From Melioribacteraceae bacterium (GTDB taxonomy: Bacteria; Bacteroidota; Ignavibacteria; Ignavibacteriales; Melioribacteraceae), in NCBI GenBank assembly GCA_015493615.1, contig WGCV01000049.1:1-33652 (forward strand): a stretch of 33,652 bases of DNA, read 5' to 3'. The position numbers were made by a program, and so were the translations under genes. This document shows positions 9,437 through 17,277 of the stretch, piece by piece; position 1 is the first letter of the stretch; every line of letters starts with the position of its first letter. Under the pieces are notes generated by a model. That model searched no databases. It saw only the letters and a list, made by a program, of their open reading frames with translations, and was not told where the DNA came from.

Positions 9437-10489
9437 TTATTCTTCCGCTGAAGCGGTTTCTTCGGGAACGTCTTCTTCGATAATGCCCAACTGAACTTTT
9501 ACGTCGTGCTCCAGACTGTTCATCATTTCGGGATTTTCTTTCAGTTTACGTCTGAACTGATCTTTCCCCTGAAAACGATCTTCATTATAGGTGAACCACG
9601 ATCCGCTTTTCTTTATCAGTCCGAACTCAAGCCCAAGGTCGATTAAATCCCCCGTTTTGCTTATTCCTTCGTTGTACATAATATCAAACTCAACGGTTTT
9701 GAACGGCGGAGCAACCTTATTTTTAACGATTTTCACTCTGGTTCTGTTGCCGACAACCTCCTGCCCATCCTTCAGCGCAGCTATTCGGCGAATATCTATT
9801 CTAACCGAAGAATAGAATTTAAGAGCGTTTCCTCCGGTTGTGGTTTCCGGACTGCCGAACATAACTCCGATTTTACTCCGAAGCTGGTTAGTAAAAATAA
9901 CAACGGTTTTGGAACGGCTTACCGCTCCGGTAATTTTCCGCAATGCCTGCGACATCAATCTTGCCTGAACTCCCATTTGAGCGTCTCCCATATCCCCTTC
10001 CAATTCGGAACGGGGAACAAGAGCCGCAACGGAATCAATTACGATTACGTCCAGCGCATTGCTCCGAACTAATGTATCAACGATTTCGAGAGCTTGCTCC
10101 CCGTAATCAGGCTGGGAAACCAGCAAGTTATTTACGTCAACGCCTAACTTTTGCGCGTAACCTATATCCATAGCGTGCTCCGCATCAATAAATGCGGCTA
10201 AACCGCCGGTTTTCTGAGCTTCGGCAACAATATGCAAACAGAGAGTAGTTTTACCTGAAGATTCCGGACCGTATATTTCGACAATTCTTCCTCTCGGAAC
10301 GCCTCCGATTCCGAGAGCCGCGTCAATCGAAAGGGAACCTGTGGAAATCGATTCGATTTTATTAATTACATCGTCTCCGAGACGCATAATTGTTCCCTTG
10401 CCGTATGTTTTTTCAAGATTGGAGATTGTTTCCTGCAGCATCTCCAATTTTCTTTCTTTTTCAGAAGCAACTGTTTTTTCTTTAGCCAT
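9437..10489 (-). CDS. recA: Recombinase RecA
   Basis: ATP-dependent strand-exchange protein for homologous recombination and SOS signalling. The 350-residue sequence has Walker [10 protein letters not shown] (residues 74-82), the VIDSVAAL Walker B strand, the [12 protein letters not shown] segment, and the L2 region [22 protein letters not shown]; the tail is acidic ([13 protein letters not shown]). The ribosome binding site AAAGGAAAA is inside the last codons of thpR, and the two genes are separated by one base. I saw no promoter or LexA-like palindrome immediately upstream, so damage induction, if any, would have to act through the whole operon. Confidence 0.99.
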   Translation of the reverse strand: MAKEKTVASEKERKLEMLQETISNLEKTYGKGTIMRLGDDVINKIESISTGSLSIDAALGIGGVPRGRIVEIYGPESSGKTTLCLHIVAEAQKTGGLAAFIDAEHAMDIGYAQKLGVDVNNLLVSQPDYGEQALEIVDTLVRSNALDVIVIDSVAALVPRSELEGDMGDAQMGVQARLMSQALRKITGAVSRSKTVVIFTNQLRSKIGVMFGSPETTTGGNALKFYSSVRIDIRRIAALKDGQEVVGNRTRVKIVKNKVAPPFKTVEFDIMYNEGISKTGDLIDLGLEFGLIKKSGSWFTYNEDRFQGKDQFRRKLKENPEMMNSLEHDVKVQLGIIEEDVPEETASAEE

Positions 10490-10490
10490 T

Positions 10491-11048
10491 TTATTTTCCT
10501 TTTAAATTATATCTTTCCAAAATTTTATAAACCGATCCTTTCGGGAGCAGCAAGCTTTTAACAAGCAGAATTTCGTCTGCAGTAAAGGTTTTCTCCACAA
10601 ATTTATGATTATTAAACCTCTCCAAAATACTTTTTTCGGCTCTATCTTTTACTCTGTAAAGCGTCAAGTGAGGCGAAAACTTTCTCCCCTCAACCTGAAA
10701 TCCGACTTCGCTTAACCTGCGTTCAAGTTCTTTCTGATATTCAGTGAGCGCTCCGTTATATTTAAAGCCCGCCCATAATACTTTCGGTTTTTTATCGCGA
10801 TAAAACGCTCCGAATCTATCTAACGTCATCCGAACAGGTTTTTTATCCGCAATAAATTCTTCAAGAACATTTTTAACGTCTTCAATTTTTGTTTCTTCCA
10901 CATCTCCGAGAAATTTCAAAGTAATGTGAAATTTCGAAGAGTTTTCCCACTTTAATTTCCGAAAATTATCAACTTCGTCTATCCGCTTTAGAATATATTC
11001 CCTGACTTCACGAGGAATTTCAAGAGCGATAAAACATCTAATCTTCAT
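10491..11048 (-). CDS. thpR: RNA 2',3'-cyclic phosphodiesterase (LigT/ThpR family)
   Basis: 2H-family phosphoesterase that opens 2',3'-cyclic phosphate ends of RNA; older literature calls the family 2'-5' RNA ligase. Both catalytic H-x-T motifs are present: [10 protein letters not shown] with His41/Thr43 and FSPHLTLYR with His127/Thr129, in a 185-residue protein of normal size. I chose the ATG at 11048 ([12 protein letters not shown], the usual family start); a longer reading frame to 11084 only adds residues inside cinA. The chosen start overlaps the cinA end by 11 nt. The cinA-thpR-recA order also occurs in Deinococcus, which suggests an old association rather than chance. Confidence 0.94.
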   Translation of the reverse strand: MKIRCFIALEIPREVREYILKRIDEVDNFRKLKWENSSKFHITLKFLGDVEETKIEDVKNVLEEFIADKKPVRMTLDRFGAFYRDKKPKVLWAGFKYNGALTEYQKELERRLSEVGFQVEGRKFSPHLTLYRVKDRAEKSILERFNNHKFVEKTFTADEILLVKSLLLPKGSVYKILERYNLKGK

Positions 11049-12294
11049 CGGAAATGCCCAGCAGATAACGCCGCACAATATCAAGCGCTTGCTGAGAAGT
11101 TTTATCCTTATTAATTAATCTGTCGTCGCCGAAATGGAATTCGCGGACCTTACAGCCGTTTTCGTCAGACAATCCGATATAAACCAAACCTATCGGTTTG
11201 TTCATTGTTGCTCCGGTCGGTCCCATAATTCCGGTAACCGACAATCCCAAATCGGTGCCGCAGCTTTGTCGGACTCCTATTGCCATCTGCTCGCAAACTT
11301 CGGGACTAACCGCTCCGTTTGTCTGCAATGTATCTTCGTCAACGTTCAGAAGCTCCACCTTTGCGCCGTTGCTGTAACTTACAATTCCCCTTTCGAAATA
11401 GCTGCTCGATCCGGGAATATCGGTTAATCTCGAAGCAATCAATCCGCCGGTACAGGATTCCGCCGTTGAAATCGTCATATCCCGATCAATCATTAACTTA
11501 GCGACAACTTCCTCCAACTTCTGATTGTCCGTACCGTATATATACCTTCCGACTTTGCTTCTTATTCTCTGTTCAATCTGCAACAGTTTATCCATCGCTT
11601 CATTGCGCGTTTCCCCTTTTACCGTCAGGCGCATTCTGACGCCGAACTGGTTAGGCAGAAAAGCCATTGAGGCGCCGTCGAGCAGTTCCTTCAAGTCGCC
11701 TAATTTCAGAGCCAATTCCGACTCCGGCAATCCGGTAGTAAGTAGGGTTTTCCTTACAACATTGCTTCCGGTAAAATTTCCCAGCGTTCTTAATCGGGAG
11801 CATATAAAATCATCTACCATAGCTTTCATTTCAATCGGCACGCCCGGCATCACCGCAAGATATTTTTCGCCGTGTTTAATCCACATCCCCGGCGCCGTCC
11901 CTTTCGTATTGGGAATCATCTCCGCGTTTGCGGGAAGCAATCCTTGAGATTTGTGAATCTCTTTAAATTCCATTCCCCGCTTTTCAAGAAATTGCTTTGT
12001 GTTTTCAAGAGCTTCCTCGTTCTCAACCAATTCGGTATCGAAGTAACTCACAACGGCTTCGCGCGTAACGTCGTCGTGCGTCGGTCCTAATCCCCCCGTC
12101 ATCAAAACAAGGTCGGCATAGTTAAATCCGTTATCCAATTCCCTTTTAATCGCTTCAACATCATCGGGAATATCGCAGATTTTCACTACGTCCAATGAGA
12201 TTTCGGTCATCTTTTGCGCAATATAAGACGCATTTTTATTAATAACCTGACCTATTAGCAACTCGTCCCCAATACTGATTATGTAAGCTTTCAT
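11038..12294 (-). CDS. cinA: CinA family protein (nicotinamide-nucleotide amidase / ADP-ribose pyrophosphatase)
   Basis: Two-domain CinA. The N-terminal domain (about 1-170, MocF/COG1058 type, with ISIGDELLIGQVIN at 6-19 and GGLGPTHDDVTREA at 67-80) has ADP-ribose pyrophosphatase activity in characterised members. The C-terminal domain (about 255-415) is the PncC-type nicotinamide mononucleotide deamidase, marked by TAESCTGG (277-284) and the SVTGIMGP segment. Together these recycle pyridine nucleotides. Full length at 418 residues. It starts 7 nt after pgpA and overlaps thpR. Firmicutes keep a pgsA-cinA-recA order, and the same three genes appear here in that order with pgpA and thpR interleaved. 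Confidence 0.95.
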   Translation of the reverse strand: MKAYIISIGDELLIGQVINKNASYIAQKMTEISLDVVKICDIPDDVEAIKRELDNGFNYADLVLMTGGLGPTHDDVTREAVVSYFDTELVENEEALENTKQFLEKRGMEFKEIHKSQGLLPANAEMIPNTKGTAPGMWIKHGEKYLAVMPGVPIEMKAMVDDFICSRLRTLGNFTGSNVVRKTLLTTGLPESELALKLGDLKELLDGASMAFLPNQFGVRMRLTVKGETRNEAMDKLLQIEQRIRSKVGRYIYGTDNQKLEEVVAKLMIDRDMTISTAESCTGGLIASRLTDIPGSSSYFERGIVSYSNGAKVELLNVDEDTLQTNGAVSPEVCEQMAIGVRQSCGTDLGLSVTGIMGPTGATMNKPIGLVYIGLSDENGCKVREFHFGDDRLINKDKTSQQALDIVRRYLLGISDED

Positions 12295-12301
12295 AGTAGT
12301 T

Positions 12302-12745
12302 TTATTTTATTATTAAATAAATTGTTATCTGTCCGATAATATTTGCGTACAATGCCGCTATAACATCGTCAGCCATTATTCCCAATCCGCCTTTTAACTT
12401 CTCGGCGTTTCTAACCGGAAACGGTTTGAGAATATCAAAAAATCTCCAGACAATAAATATAAAAATTATTGAATAAAGATTTAAAGGAATTGCGAAAAAG
12501 GCAACCCACGTTCCGACAAACTCATCAAGCGTAAATTGCCCCGGATCTTTGCCGTATTCAACTTCAAACTTGCCGCCGATATATATTCCGTAGAAGAAAA
12601 AAACAAGAATCAGCGCCGCAAGCGCTTCTTTTCCCAATGGGAGAAAAGCCAGCGCAAGTAAGCTTCCCACCGTTCCGGAAGCAAAAGGAGAATATCCCGT
12701 TAAGAGTCCGCTTCCGATCAATTTTTCAAACTTGTTGGGCTTCAT
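12302..12745 (-). CDS. pgpA: Phosphatidylglycerophosphatase A
   Basis: Removes the terminal phosphate of phosphatidylglycerophosphate to give phosphatidylglycerol in the inner membrane. The 147-residue protein has the PgpA landmarks: GYSPFASGTVGSLLAL (17-32), FTLDEFVGTW (71-80, acidic pair Asp74/Glu75) and GGLGIMADDVIAALYAN (119-135, Asp136/137-type acidic pair in ADD). Several hydrophobic stretches are membrane segments. Its ATG overlaps the pgsA stop by 4 nt (ATGA), so it directly follows the gene for the enzyme that makes its substrate. Identification is firm. Confidence 0.94.
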   Translation of the reverse strand: MKPNKFEKLIGSGLLTGYSPFASGTVGSLLALAFLPLGKEALAALILVFFFYGIYIGGKFEVEYGKDPGQFTLDEFVGTWVAFFAIPLNLYSIIFIFIVWRFFDILKPFPVRNAEKLKGGLGIMADDVIAALYANIIGQITIYLIIK

Positions 12746-13332
12746 TTTTTCTTCGTCAACCGAAAAAGATTTCTGTTATGAATAAAATAATCGATCAATG
12801 TGTATAAAGTAAGCAATGTTATTGCAAACATTGTCCAGTATATCGCAGTTTGATTATCAAGAAACGTAAGCGCTTCTTTCCAAATTCCATTTTCCGGTTT
12901 GACTTTTTCGAAAAAATAGAGAAGAAGAAGAAAATAAAGAAACGCCATTTGGATGAAAGTTTTTGCTTTGGCGATAGAACTTGTTTTGAAATCAAGCTCT
13001 TTTATCTCGGCATAAATTCTGACTCCGGTAATAAAAAAATCACGAAAAACAATGATCAGCGCCATCCAAAGTTCAAGTCTGCCGATAATCACAAATCCGA
13101 AAAAAGCTGTGGAAGTAAGGATTTTATCCGCAAGAGGATCAAGGAATTTTCCCCAATCCGTAATGTAATTGTACTTCCTCGCAAGCCAGCCGTCGTACCA
13201 GTCCGTAAGGGCGGCAATAAAAAATACGAAAACCGAAATAAGGTTCATCGTAAGATTATCGCTCAAAAAGAGCCATAAAAAAACCGGCGTGAGTAAAATC
13301 CGCAGAACCGTTAATTGATTGGGTAAGACCAT
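12742..13332 (-). CDS. pgsA: CDP-diacylglycerol-glycerol-3-phosphate 3-phosphatidyltransferase
   Basis: Makes phosphatidylglycerophosphate from CDP-diacylglycerol and glycerol-3-phosphate, the step before PgpA. The CDP-alcohol phosphatidyltransferase signature D-G-x2-A-R-x8-G-x3-D-x3-D fits exactly at Asp47, Gly48, Ala51, Arg52, Gly61, Asp65 and Asp69. The protein has 196 residues with about five to six membrane helices. Its ATG shares a base with the stop of the preceding DUF971 gene (TAATG), with GGGGAG as ribosome binding site just ahead. Together with pgpA it forms a two-step phospholipid module within the mixed operon. Confidence 0.95.
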   Translation of the reverse strand: MVLPNQLTVLRILLTPVFLWLFLSDNLTMNLISVFVFFIAALTDWYDGWLARKYNYITDWGKFLDPLADKILTSTAFFGFVIIGRLELWMALIIVFRDFFITGVRIYAEIKELDFKTSSIAKAKTFIQMAFLYFLLLLYFFEKVKPENGIWKEALTFLDNQTAIYWTMFAITLLTLYTLIDYFIHNRNLFRLTKKK

Positions 13333-13634
13333 TACTCCCCTAATTCTTGGAGATATTTAAACTCGTAAATTCCGGTGCTGTGTCCATCTTTCCAGAAAAT
13401 ATTAACCGCATAATTTCCAACTATCTCCATCTTAATGATTTCATATTTTCCGCCGATGTTGAGCGTCGGGAACGCTTCCTTGTACTCAACTTTCTTATCC
13501 TTCTTCGAGGCGCATTCCGCGCAGGGACAAGCGTCCCGTAATTTTTTCAGCGGAATTTTAGTTTCGCTGTTGTCGTTCCACAATATATATAAGTTTTCTT
13601 TATTCCGAACTTCAATTTTAACGGGAGATTTCAT
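13332..13634 (-). CDS. DUF971 (GBBH-like N-terminal) domain protein
   Basis: A stand-alone 100-residue DUF971 domain, the fold found at the N-terminus of gamma-butyrobetaine hydroxylase and sometimes beside ApbC/Mrp iron-sulphur proteins. Visible family marks are LYILWNDNSE (15-24), the cysteine cluster CPCAEC (Cys36, Cys38, Cys41), a likely metal or Fe-S site, and WKDGHSTGIYEF (81-92). AAAGG precedes the ATG by 6 nt. It sits 15 nt after purC and overlaps pgsA by one base. No Mrp or Fe-S assembly gene is in the window, so a role in cluster handling is only an inference from the family. Confidence 0.88.
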   Translation of the reverse strand: MKSPVKIEVRNKENLYILWNDNSETKIPLKKLRDACPCAECASKKDKKVEYKEAFPTLNIGGKYEIIKMEIVGNYAVNIFWKDGHSTGIYEFKYLQELGE

Positions 13635-13649
13635 TTTAACCTTTCATTT

Positions 13650-14540
13650 TTAAATTAGAGAATATCCTGTAAGTATTTTTAATGCCGCATTATATTTATC
13701 CGTTGTATTCCGAATAATTTCTTCCGGCAGTTTGGGAGCCGGCGGCTCTTTATTAAAATTAATCGAAAGAAGAAAATCGCGCACATATTGCTTGTCAAAG
13801 CTTTTCTGAGCGCCCCCTTTTTTGTAATCTTCAATAGGCCAGAACCGCGAGGAATCGGGAGTAAGGAGTTCATCTATTAAAATTACTTCTCCGTTTACGA
13901 TTCCGAATTCCATTTTTGTATCTGCTATAATAATTCCTTTTTCTTCAGCATAGGCAGATGCTTGTTGGTAAATCTTAAGAGTATAACTTTTTATTTTGCC
14001 GTAAATTTCGTCGCCGACAATCTCGCGCGCTTCATCCTCTGTAATATTTTCATCGTGATCGCCGATTTCCGCCTTTGTAGAAGGAGTAAAAATCGGTTCG
14101 GGAAGTTTTTCGGATTCTTCCAAACCCGCGGGGAGATCAATTCCGCATATGCTTCCTTTTTCCTGATATTCTTTCCAGCCGCTCCCCGAAATATATCCGC
14201 GCACGATGCACTCAAGCGGAATCAGAACCGCTTTTTTTACAAGCATCGAGCGTCCTTCGAGAATTTCGCGGTATTTCCGGACTTCGGGAGGAAACTCGTC
14301 TATGTTTGCAGTAATCAGATGATTTTTAACAATGCTTTCCGTTTCGCGAAACCAGAACTCCGAAATCTTTGTCAGCGCCTTTCCTTTAAGTGGAATTCCG
14401 TCGCGCATAATTACGTCGAACGCTGAAAGTCTGTCGGTTGAAACAATTAAAAAGCTGTCGCCGAGGTCGTAAATATCTCTTACTTTTCCTCTTTTGAAAA
14501 GCGTTAAATCGGGGAAATCGGTTTCAAGTACAACGGTCAT
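13650..14540 (-). CDS. purC: Phosphoribosylaminoimidazole-succinocarboxamide synthase (SAICAR synthetase)
   Basis: Joins aspartate to CAIR in de novo purine synthesis. The 296-residue protein is of the longer type seen in yeast and several bacteria. Key segments are GKVRDIY (18-24), STDRLSAFD (34-42), [19 protein letters not shown] (107-125) and [16 protein letters not shown] (151-166). AAAGG lies shortly before the ATG and a sigma70-like promoter 40-75 nt upstream, making this the first gene of the 12-gene run. The gap to the next unit holds that unit's terminator. Confidence 0.97.
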   Translation of the reverse strand: MTVVLETDFPDLTLFKRGKVRDIYDLGDSFLIVSTDRLSAFDVIMRDGIPLKGKALTKISEFWFRETESIVKNHLITANIDEFPPEVRKYREILEGRSMLVKKAVLIPLECIVRGYISGSGWKEYQEKGSICGIDLPAGLEESEKLPEPIFTPSTKAEIGDHDENITEDEAREIVGDEIYGKIKSYTLKIYQQASAYAEEKGIIIADTKMEFGIVNGEVILIDELLTPDSSRFWPIEDYKKGGAQKSFDKQYVRDFLLSINFNKEPPAPKLPEEIIRNTTDKYNAALKILTGYSLI

Positions 14541-14586
14541 TTAATATACCTTTCAATAAGAAATATATAATTTAATTAAGAATTAA

Positions 14587-14615
14587 AATATAAATACACT
14601 CTTACCGTTATTCAA
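14587..14615 (-). promoter_or_regulatory. Predicted promoter of the purC-purD operon
   Basis: On the minus strand TTGAAT (14610-14615) is separated by 17 nt from TATATT (14587-14592), a good -35/-10 pair, giving a leader of about 40 nt before purC. This assumes a standard housekeeping sigma; many Bacteroidota use a different consensus. Confidence 0.4.
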
Positions 14616-14690
14616 GGTGTAAATTGCTCTTGAAGTAATTAATTATGCAGCTAACAAGCAAGGAAAGTTATATGAAATATCAGAGTCTGA

Positions 14691-14743
14691 GGTAAAAAAT
14701 CACAAATTCCGGCTTTCGGAGTATTCTCCCGAAAGCCGGAATT
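14691..14743 (-). terminator. Rho-independent terminator after the Asp-box protein gene
   Basis: A perfect 15-bp stem (14705-14719 with 14729-14743) with a 9-nt loop begins 11 nt after the stop codon of the 14754-17057 gene. It is followed on the minus strand by TTTGTGATTTTTTACC. It isolates this gene from the purC operon. Confidence 0.88.
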
Positions 14744-14753
14744 GAAATAAATC

Positions 14754-17057
14754 TTACTTGAGTAAAATCATCTTCTTCGTTGAAGTGAAGTTACCCGCAT
14801 TTAAGCGGTAAAAATAAATTCCGCTCGGAAGCTGTTCCGCATTGAATTTAACTTTGTAGCGTCCGGCGTTCTGCATCTTATTTGTAAGAAGAGAAGCGAC
14901 TTTCTGCCCCAATGCGTTGTAAACCGTTAAGGAAACATTTCCCGCTTTCGGAATCGCATATTCAATTTCCGTTGTCGGGTTAAACGGGTTAGGATAATTT
15001 TGCGCCAGGTTAAATTTAACCGGAATAGCGTTTTCATCTTCAACGCCCGTTAATGTACCAACATAAGGTATTCTTGCGTACATTACGTAATATCCCAAAG
15101 ATGAATTGGGATTCGCCTCAGTCCAAACGACTTCCGCACCGCCTTCAAATCCCACTTCGGCGTTCGCTTTGCGCACTTTTCTGCCGATTGTCGGGTTCTT
15201 TGTGGAATAACCGCTGCCGTTGGTTTGGCTAAGATTAGTCAACGATTGAACGTCGTTCCATGTCGCGCCGCCGTCCGGCGAAGTGCGGTATTTAATATTG
15301 TAAATATTGAAACCTGTCGTCGTATCTTTTCCCGTATTTTCCTCCCACAGAACATAAACGCCGAAATTCGGATCGATAGAAATATTCGGGCGCATAACGG
15401 TTACCGTATCAGCCGTGTTATCGAGACGAACGGAGTCGCTCCAAGTAGTTCCGTCAAAAGTTTTATATAAAATATGGCTTCCGTTTTCGTCAAGATAAGC
15501 CATGTGCAAAACGTGGTTCGGGTCCGAGGCAATCGAAGGTTCGCCCTGACGCGTTCCCCCTTTTCCCCAGCTTAACTTGGTTACCGTCGTCATTGTGTTT
15601 CCCGGAGCCAAATCAAGCTCGGTTACGCCGGTGTTTCCGTCGTCTCTCCAGCTTTGTGCGTCATACGAAGAAATTCCCAATTTGTCGTAAACGAAATCGC
15701 CGACCGCAAACGTGTCGGGAGCGGTTCCGTATCTGTCGTAAAGAAAATCCTTGCCTATCACAATTAACTTTTTCCCCGATGTGTTTAAGTAGTTAATCAG
15801 TTCGGGATTATCTTCGTCAGCGACGTTCCAGAAAGCCAAGTTTTTGTAATCGTCTCCGGTAAACCAAATTACCAAATCTTTTCCCTCATAGTCTGATGCG
15901 CCAGGAATATCGGTTGCCATTCCGCCGTTATCTCCACAATCAAAATTTGTGTAGGAATAACCCAAATTATCAAGAACATCGGTAATTGCAGCTTCGTTGT
16001 TGTATCTGTTGTCGTCGTCAACAAACAAGATGGAGGAACTTGAAGTAATCCCCATTGAAGTCATTACGTCGCCGATCCATTGAGTGTTATCCGAAGCGGG
16101 AACAGTGTAGTAAGGATTGAACGCGGCGGTAAAAACCTGCGAAACGCCGTTATCATAATAAAGAGCGGATGTTTCTCCCGCAAATGTGTAACCCGCGGGT
16201 CCCATCTGATAAACGGAAACGGCTCCGTCAACCGGAGTTAAAGCGTCAACGTATTTCTGAACTTGGTCGCCGCCGTCAAAAATGGGAGAAACGATTTCCG
16301 GATAGCTCCAGCCTTGCGTTGGTGTATATTCGGAAAAAAGAATTTCATACTGATTTGTGATTTCAGTCGGCTTATCTTCCCAAACCGCGTACATTTTGCC
16401 GTCAGGTCCCGAAGCCAAATTCACATCCATGTAGTTGAAAGGAAGCACGTCCGGAGTAGGAAATTGACTGGTAAGATTGTCGGTTGTCCAGGTAACTCCG
16501 CCGTCATAACTTTTGGAAACATAAATATTTGCTTTAAATATTGCCGGATCGTTCCAAATCGAGAACATAATAAAAGGATTGTCGTAAATATCGGTATCGA
16601 TTGTTAAAACTCCGGTGTTGTTATCGATTGTATCGGCAACAACGGGAGTTGTCCAAGCGTGAGTAAAAGCGTCTTGAAAAGTACATTTTGAAAACATGGC
16701 GTTCCTTGTTCCGTCGGCGGCTTTCTCTTTCCACGCCGCAAAAACATGCCCCGCTTCATCGGCAACAACAGCCGGAATGCCGGTGGCGTTTGTTGTTGAC
16801 TGGCTCAGCTGAGCTACATCCCACGACTGGAAGGCGGGATTGTAATTTGCGTACCAGATATCCTGATTTTCCCAACCGGATCCCGGCTCAAACACAACGA
16901 TTACATAGCCGTCTGTTGTACGCGCGATGTTTCTTGCGCCTGAATAACGCGTGGCGTTATAATAATCGATCTCCGTTATAGCCGTCCCTGAAGTTTGAGC
17001 AAAACTTAAAAAGCTCATTGACAAAATCAGAGCAAAAAGCGTAAATAGCTTTTTCAT
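14754..17057 (-). CDS. Secreted Asp-box (BNR/sialidase-like) protein with T9SS sorting domain
   Basis: A 767-residue exported protein. Residues 1-20 are a signal peptide ending SFAQ. Two Asp-box motifs (SxDGGxTW at about 183-190 and 593-600) point to beta-propeller blades as in sialidases, but I see no sialidase catalytic set (RIP motif, FRIP arginine triad), so an enzymatic role is not supported. Between the propeller parts, about 342-450, lies a different segment starting SILFVDDDNRYNNEAAITDVL with LVIWFTGDD and KKLIVIGKDFL, which looks like an inserted alpha/beta domain. The end (about 684-767), with NYPNPFNPTTEIEY and SGIYFYRL, is a T9SS type A sorting domain, so the protein should be secreted or surface-bound. 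AAGGAGG precedes the ATG. It is probably transcribed alone. Confidence 0.85.
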   Translation of the reverse strand: MKKLFTLFALILSMSFLSFAQTSGTAITEIDYYNATRYSGARNIARTTDGYVIVVFEPGSGWENQDIWYANYNPAFQSWDVAQLSQSTTNATGIPAVVADEAGHVFAAWKEKAADGTRNAMFSKCTFQDAFTHAWTTPVVADTIDNNTGVLTIDTDIYDNPFIMFSIWNDPAIFKANIYVSKSYDGGVTWTTDNLTSQFPTPDVLPFNYMDVNLASGPDGKMYAVWEDKPTEITNQYEILFSEYTPTQGWSYPEIVSPIFDGGDQVQKYVDALTPVDGAVSVYQMGPAGYTFAGETSALYYDNGVSQVFTAAFNPYYTVPASDNTQWIGDVMTSMGITSSSSILFVDDDNRYNNEAAITDVLDNLGYSYTNFDCGDNGGMATDIPGASDYEGKDLVIWFTGDDYKNLAFWNVADEDNPELINYLNTSGKKLIVIGKDFLYDRYGTAPDTFAVGDFVYDKLGISSYDAQSWRDDGNTGVTELDLAPGNTMTTVTKLSWGKGGTRQGEPSIASDPNHVLHMAYLDENGSHILYKTFDGTTWSDSVRLDNTADTVTVMRPNISIDPNFGVYVLWEENTGKDTTTGFNIYNIKYRTSPDGGATWNDVQSLTNLSQTNGSGYSTKNPTIGRKVRKANAEVGFEGGAEVVWTEANPNSSLGYYVMYARIPYVGTLTGVEDENAIPVKFNLAQNYPNPFNPTTEIEYAIPKAGNVSLTVYNALGQKVASLLTNKMQNAGRYKVKFNAEQLPSGIYFYRLNAGNFTSTKKMILLK

Positions 17058-17277
17058 TATTCCTCCTTGCGAGTTAATAATTTAGTTTTTTATTATGTTT
17101 AAGTATAATCAAATCTTATCAATATAAAACTGGAAGAGAAAAATCAGAGCTTTGGTCGTTAGCCATTTGTTATGCCGCGCTTGCCGGTGAGATTGCTTGG
17201 TTGCAAGCTCCTCGCAATGACGGCGACAGTGTTATTCACAATTCACAAAAAACAAAGGTTTAGCTGTAATACAAAAA
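17058..17277 (-). promoter_or_regulatory. Gap with likely promoter for the Asp-box protein gene
   Basis: This 220-nt gap separates the C10 protease from the Asp-box protein. The part next to the latter is AT-rich, with a -10-like TATACT on the minus strand (17102-17107) but no convincing -35. The rest holds a repeat relic. No T-run terminator is visible after the protease gene, so read-through is possible. Confidence 0.3.
17189..17223. repeat. Interspersed GAGATTGCTT...CTCGCAATGACGG repeat relic
   Basis: The stretch reads GAGATTGCTTGG, then TTGCAAGCTCCTCGCAATGA followed by CGG. It matches from memory the small repeat found between genes in many bacterial genomes (GTCATTGCGAGGAGC...GAAGCAATCTC on the other strand). 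Internal arms GCTTG/CAAGC allow a short hairpin. It is probably non-coding. Confidence 0.55.

Noticed and set aside
10380-10560. LexA/SOS box before recA
   Set aside because: No convincing palindrome is visible; the recA start is embedded in the end of thpR.
12850-13278. Plus-strand Lys/Arg-rich frame opposite pgsA
   Set aside because: It is a shadow of the pgsA reading frame produced by its hydrophobic codons; no start signal.
14754-17057. Active sialidase
   Set aside because: Only two Asp-boxes are present, with no RIP motif or arginine triad.
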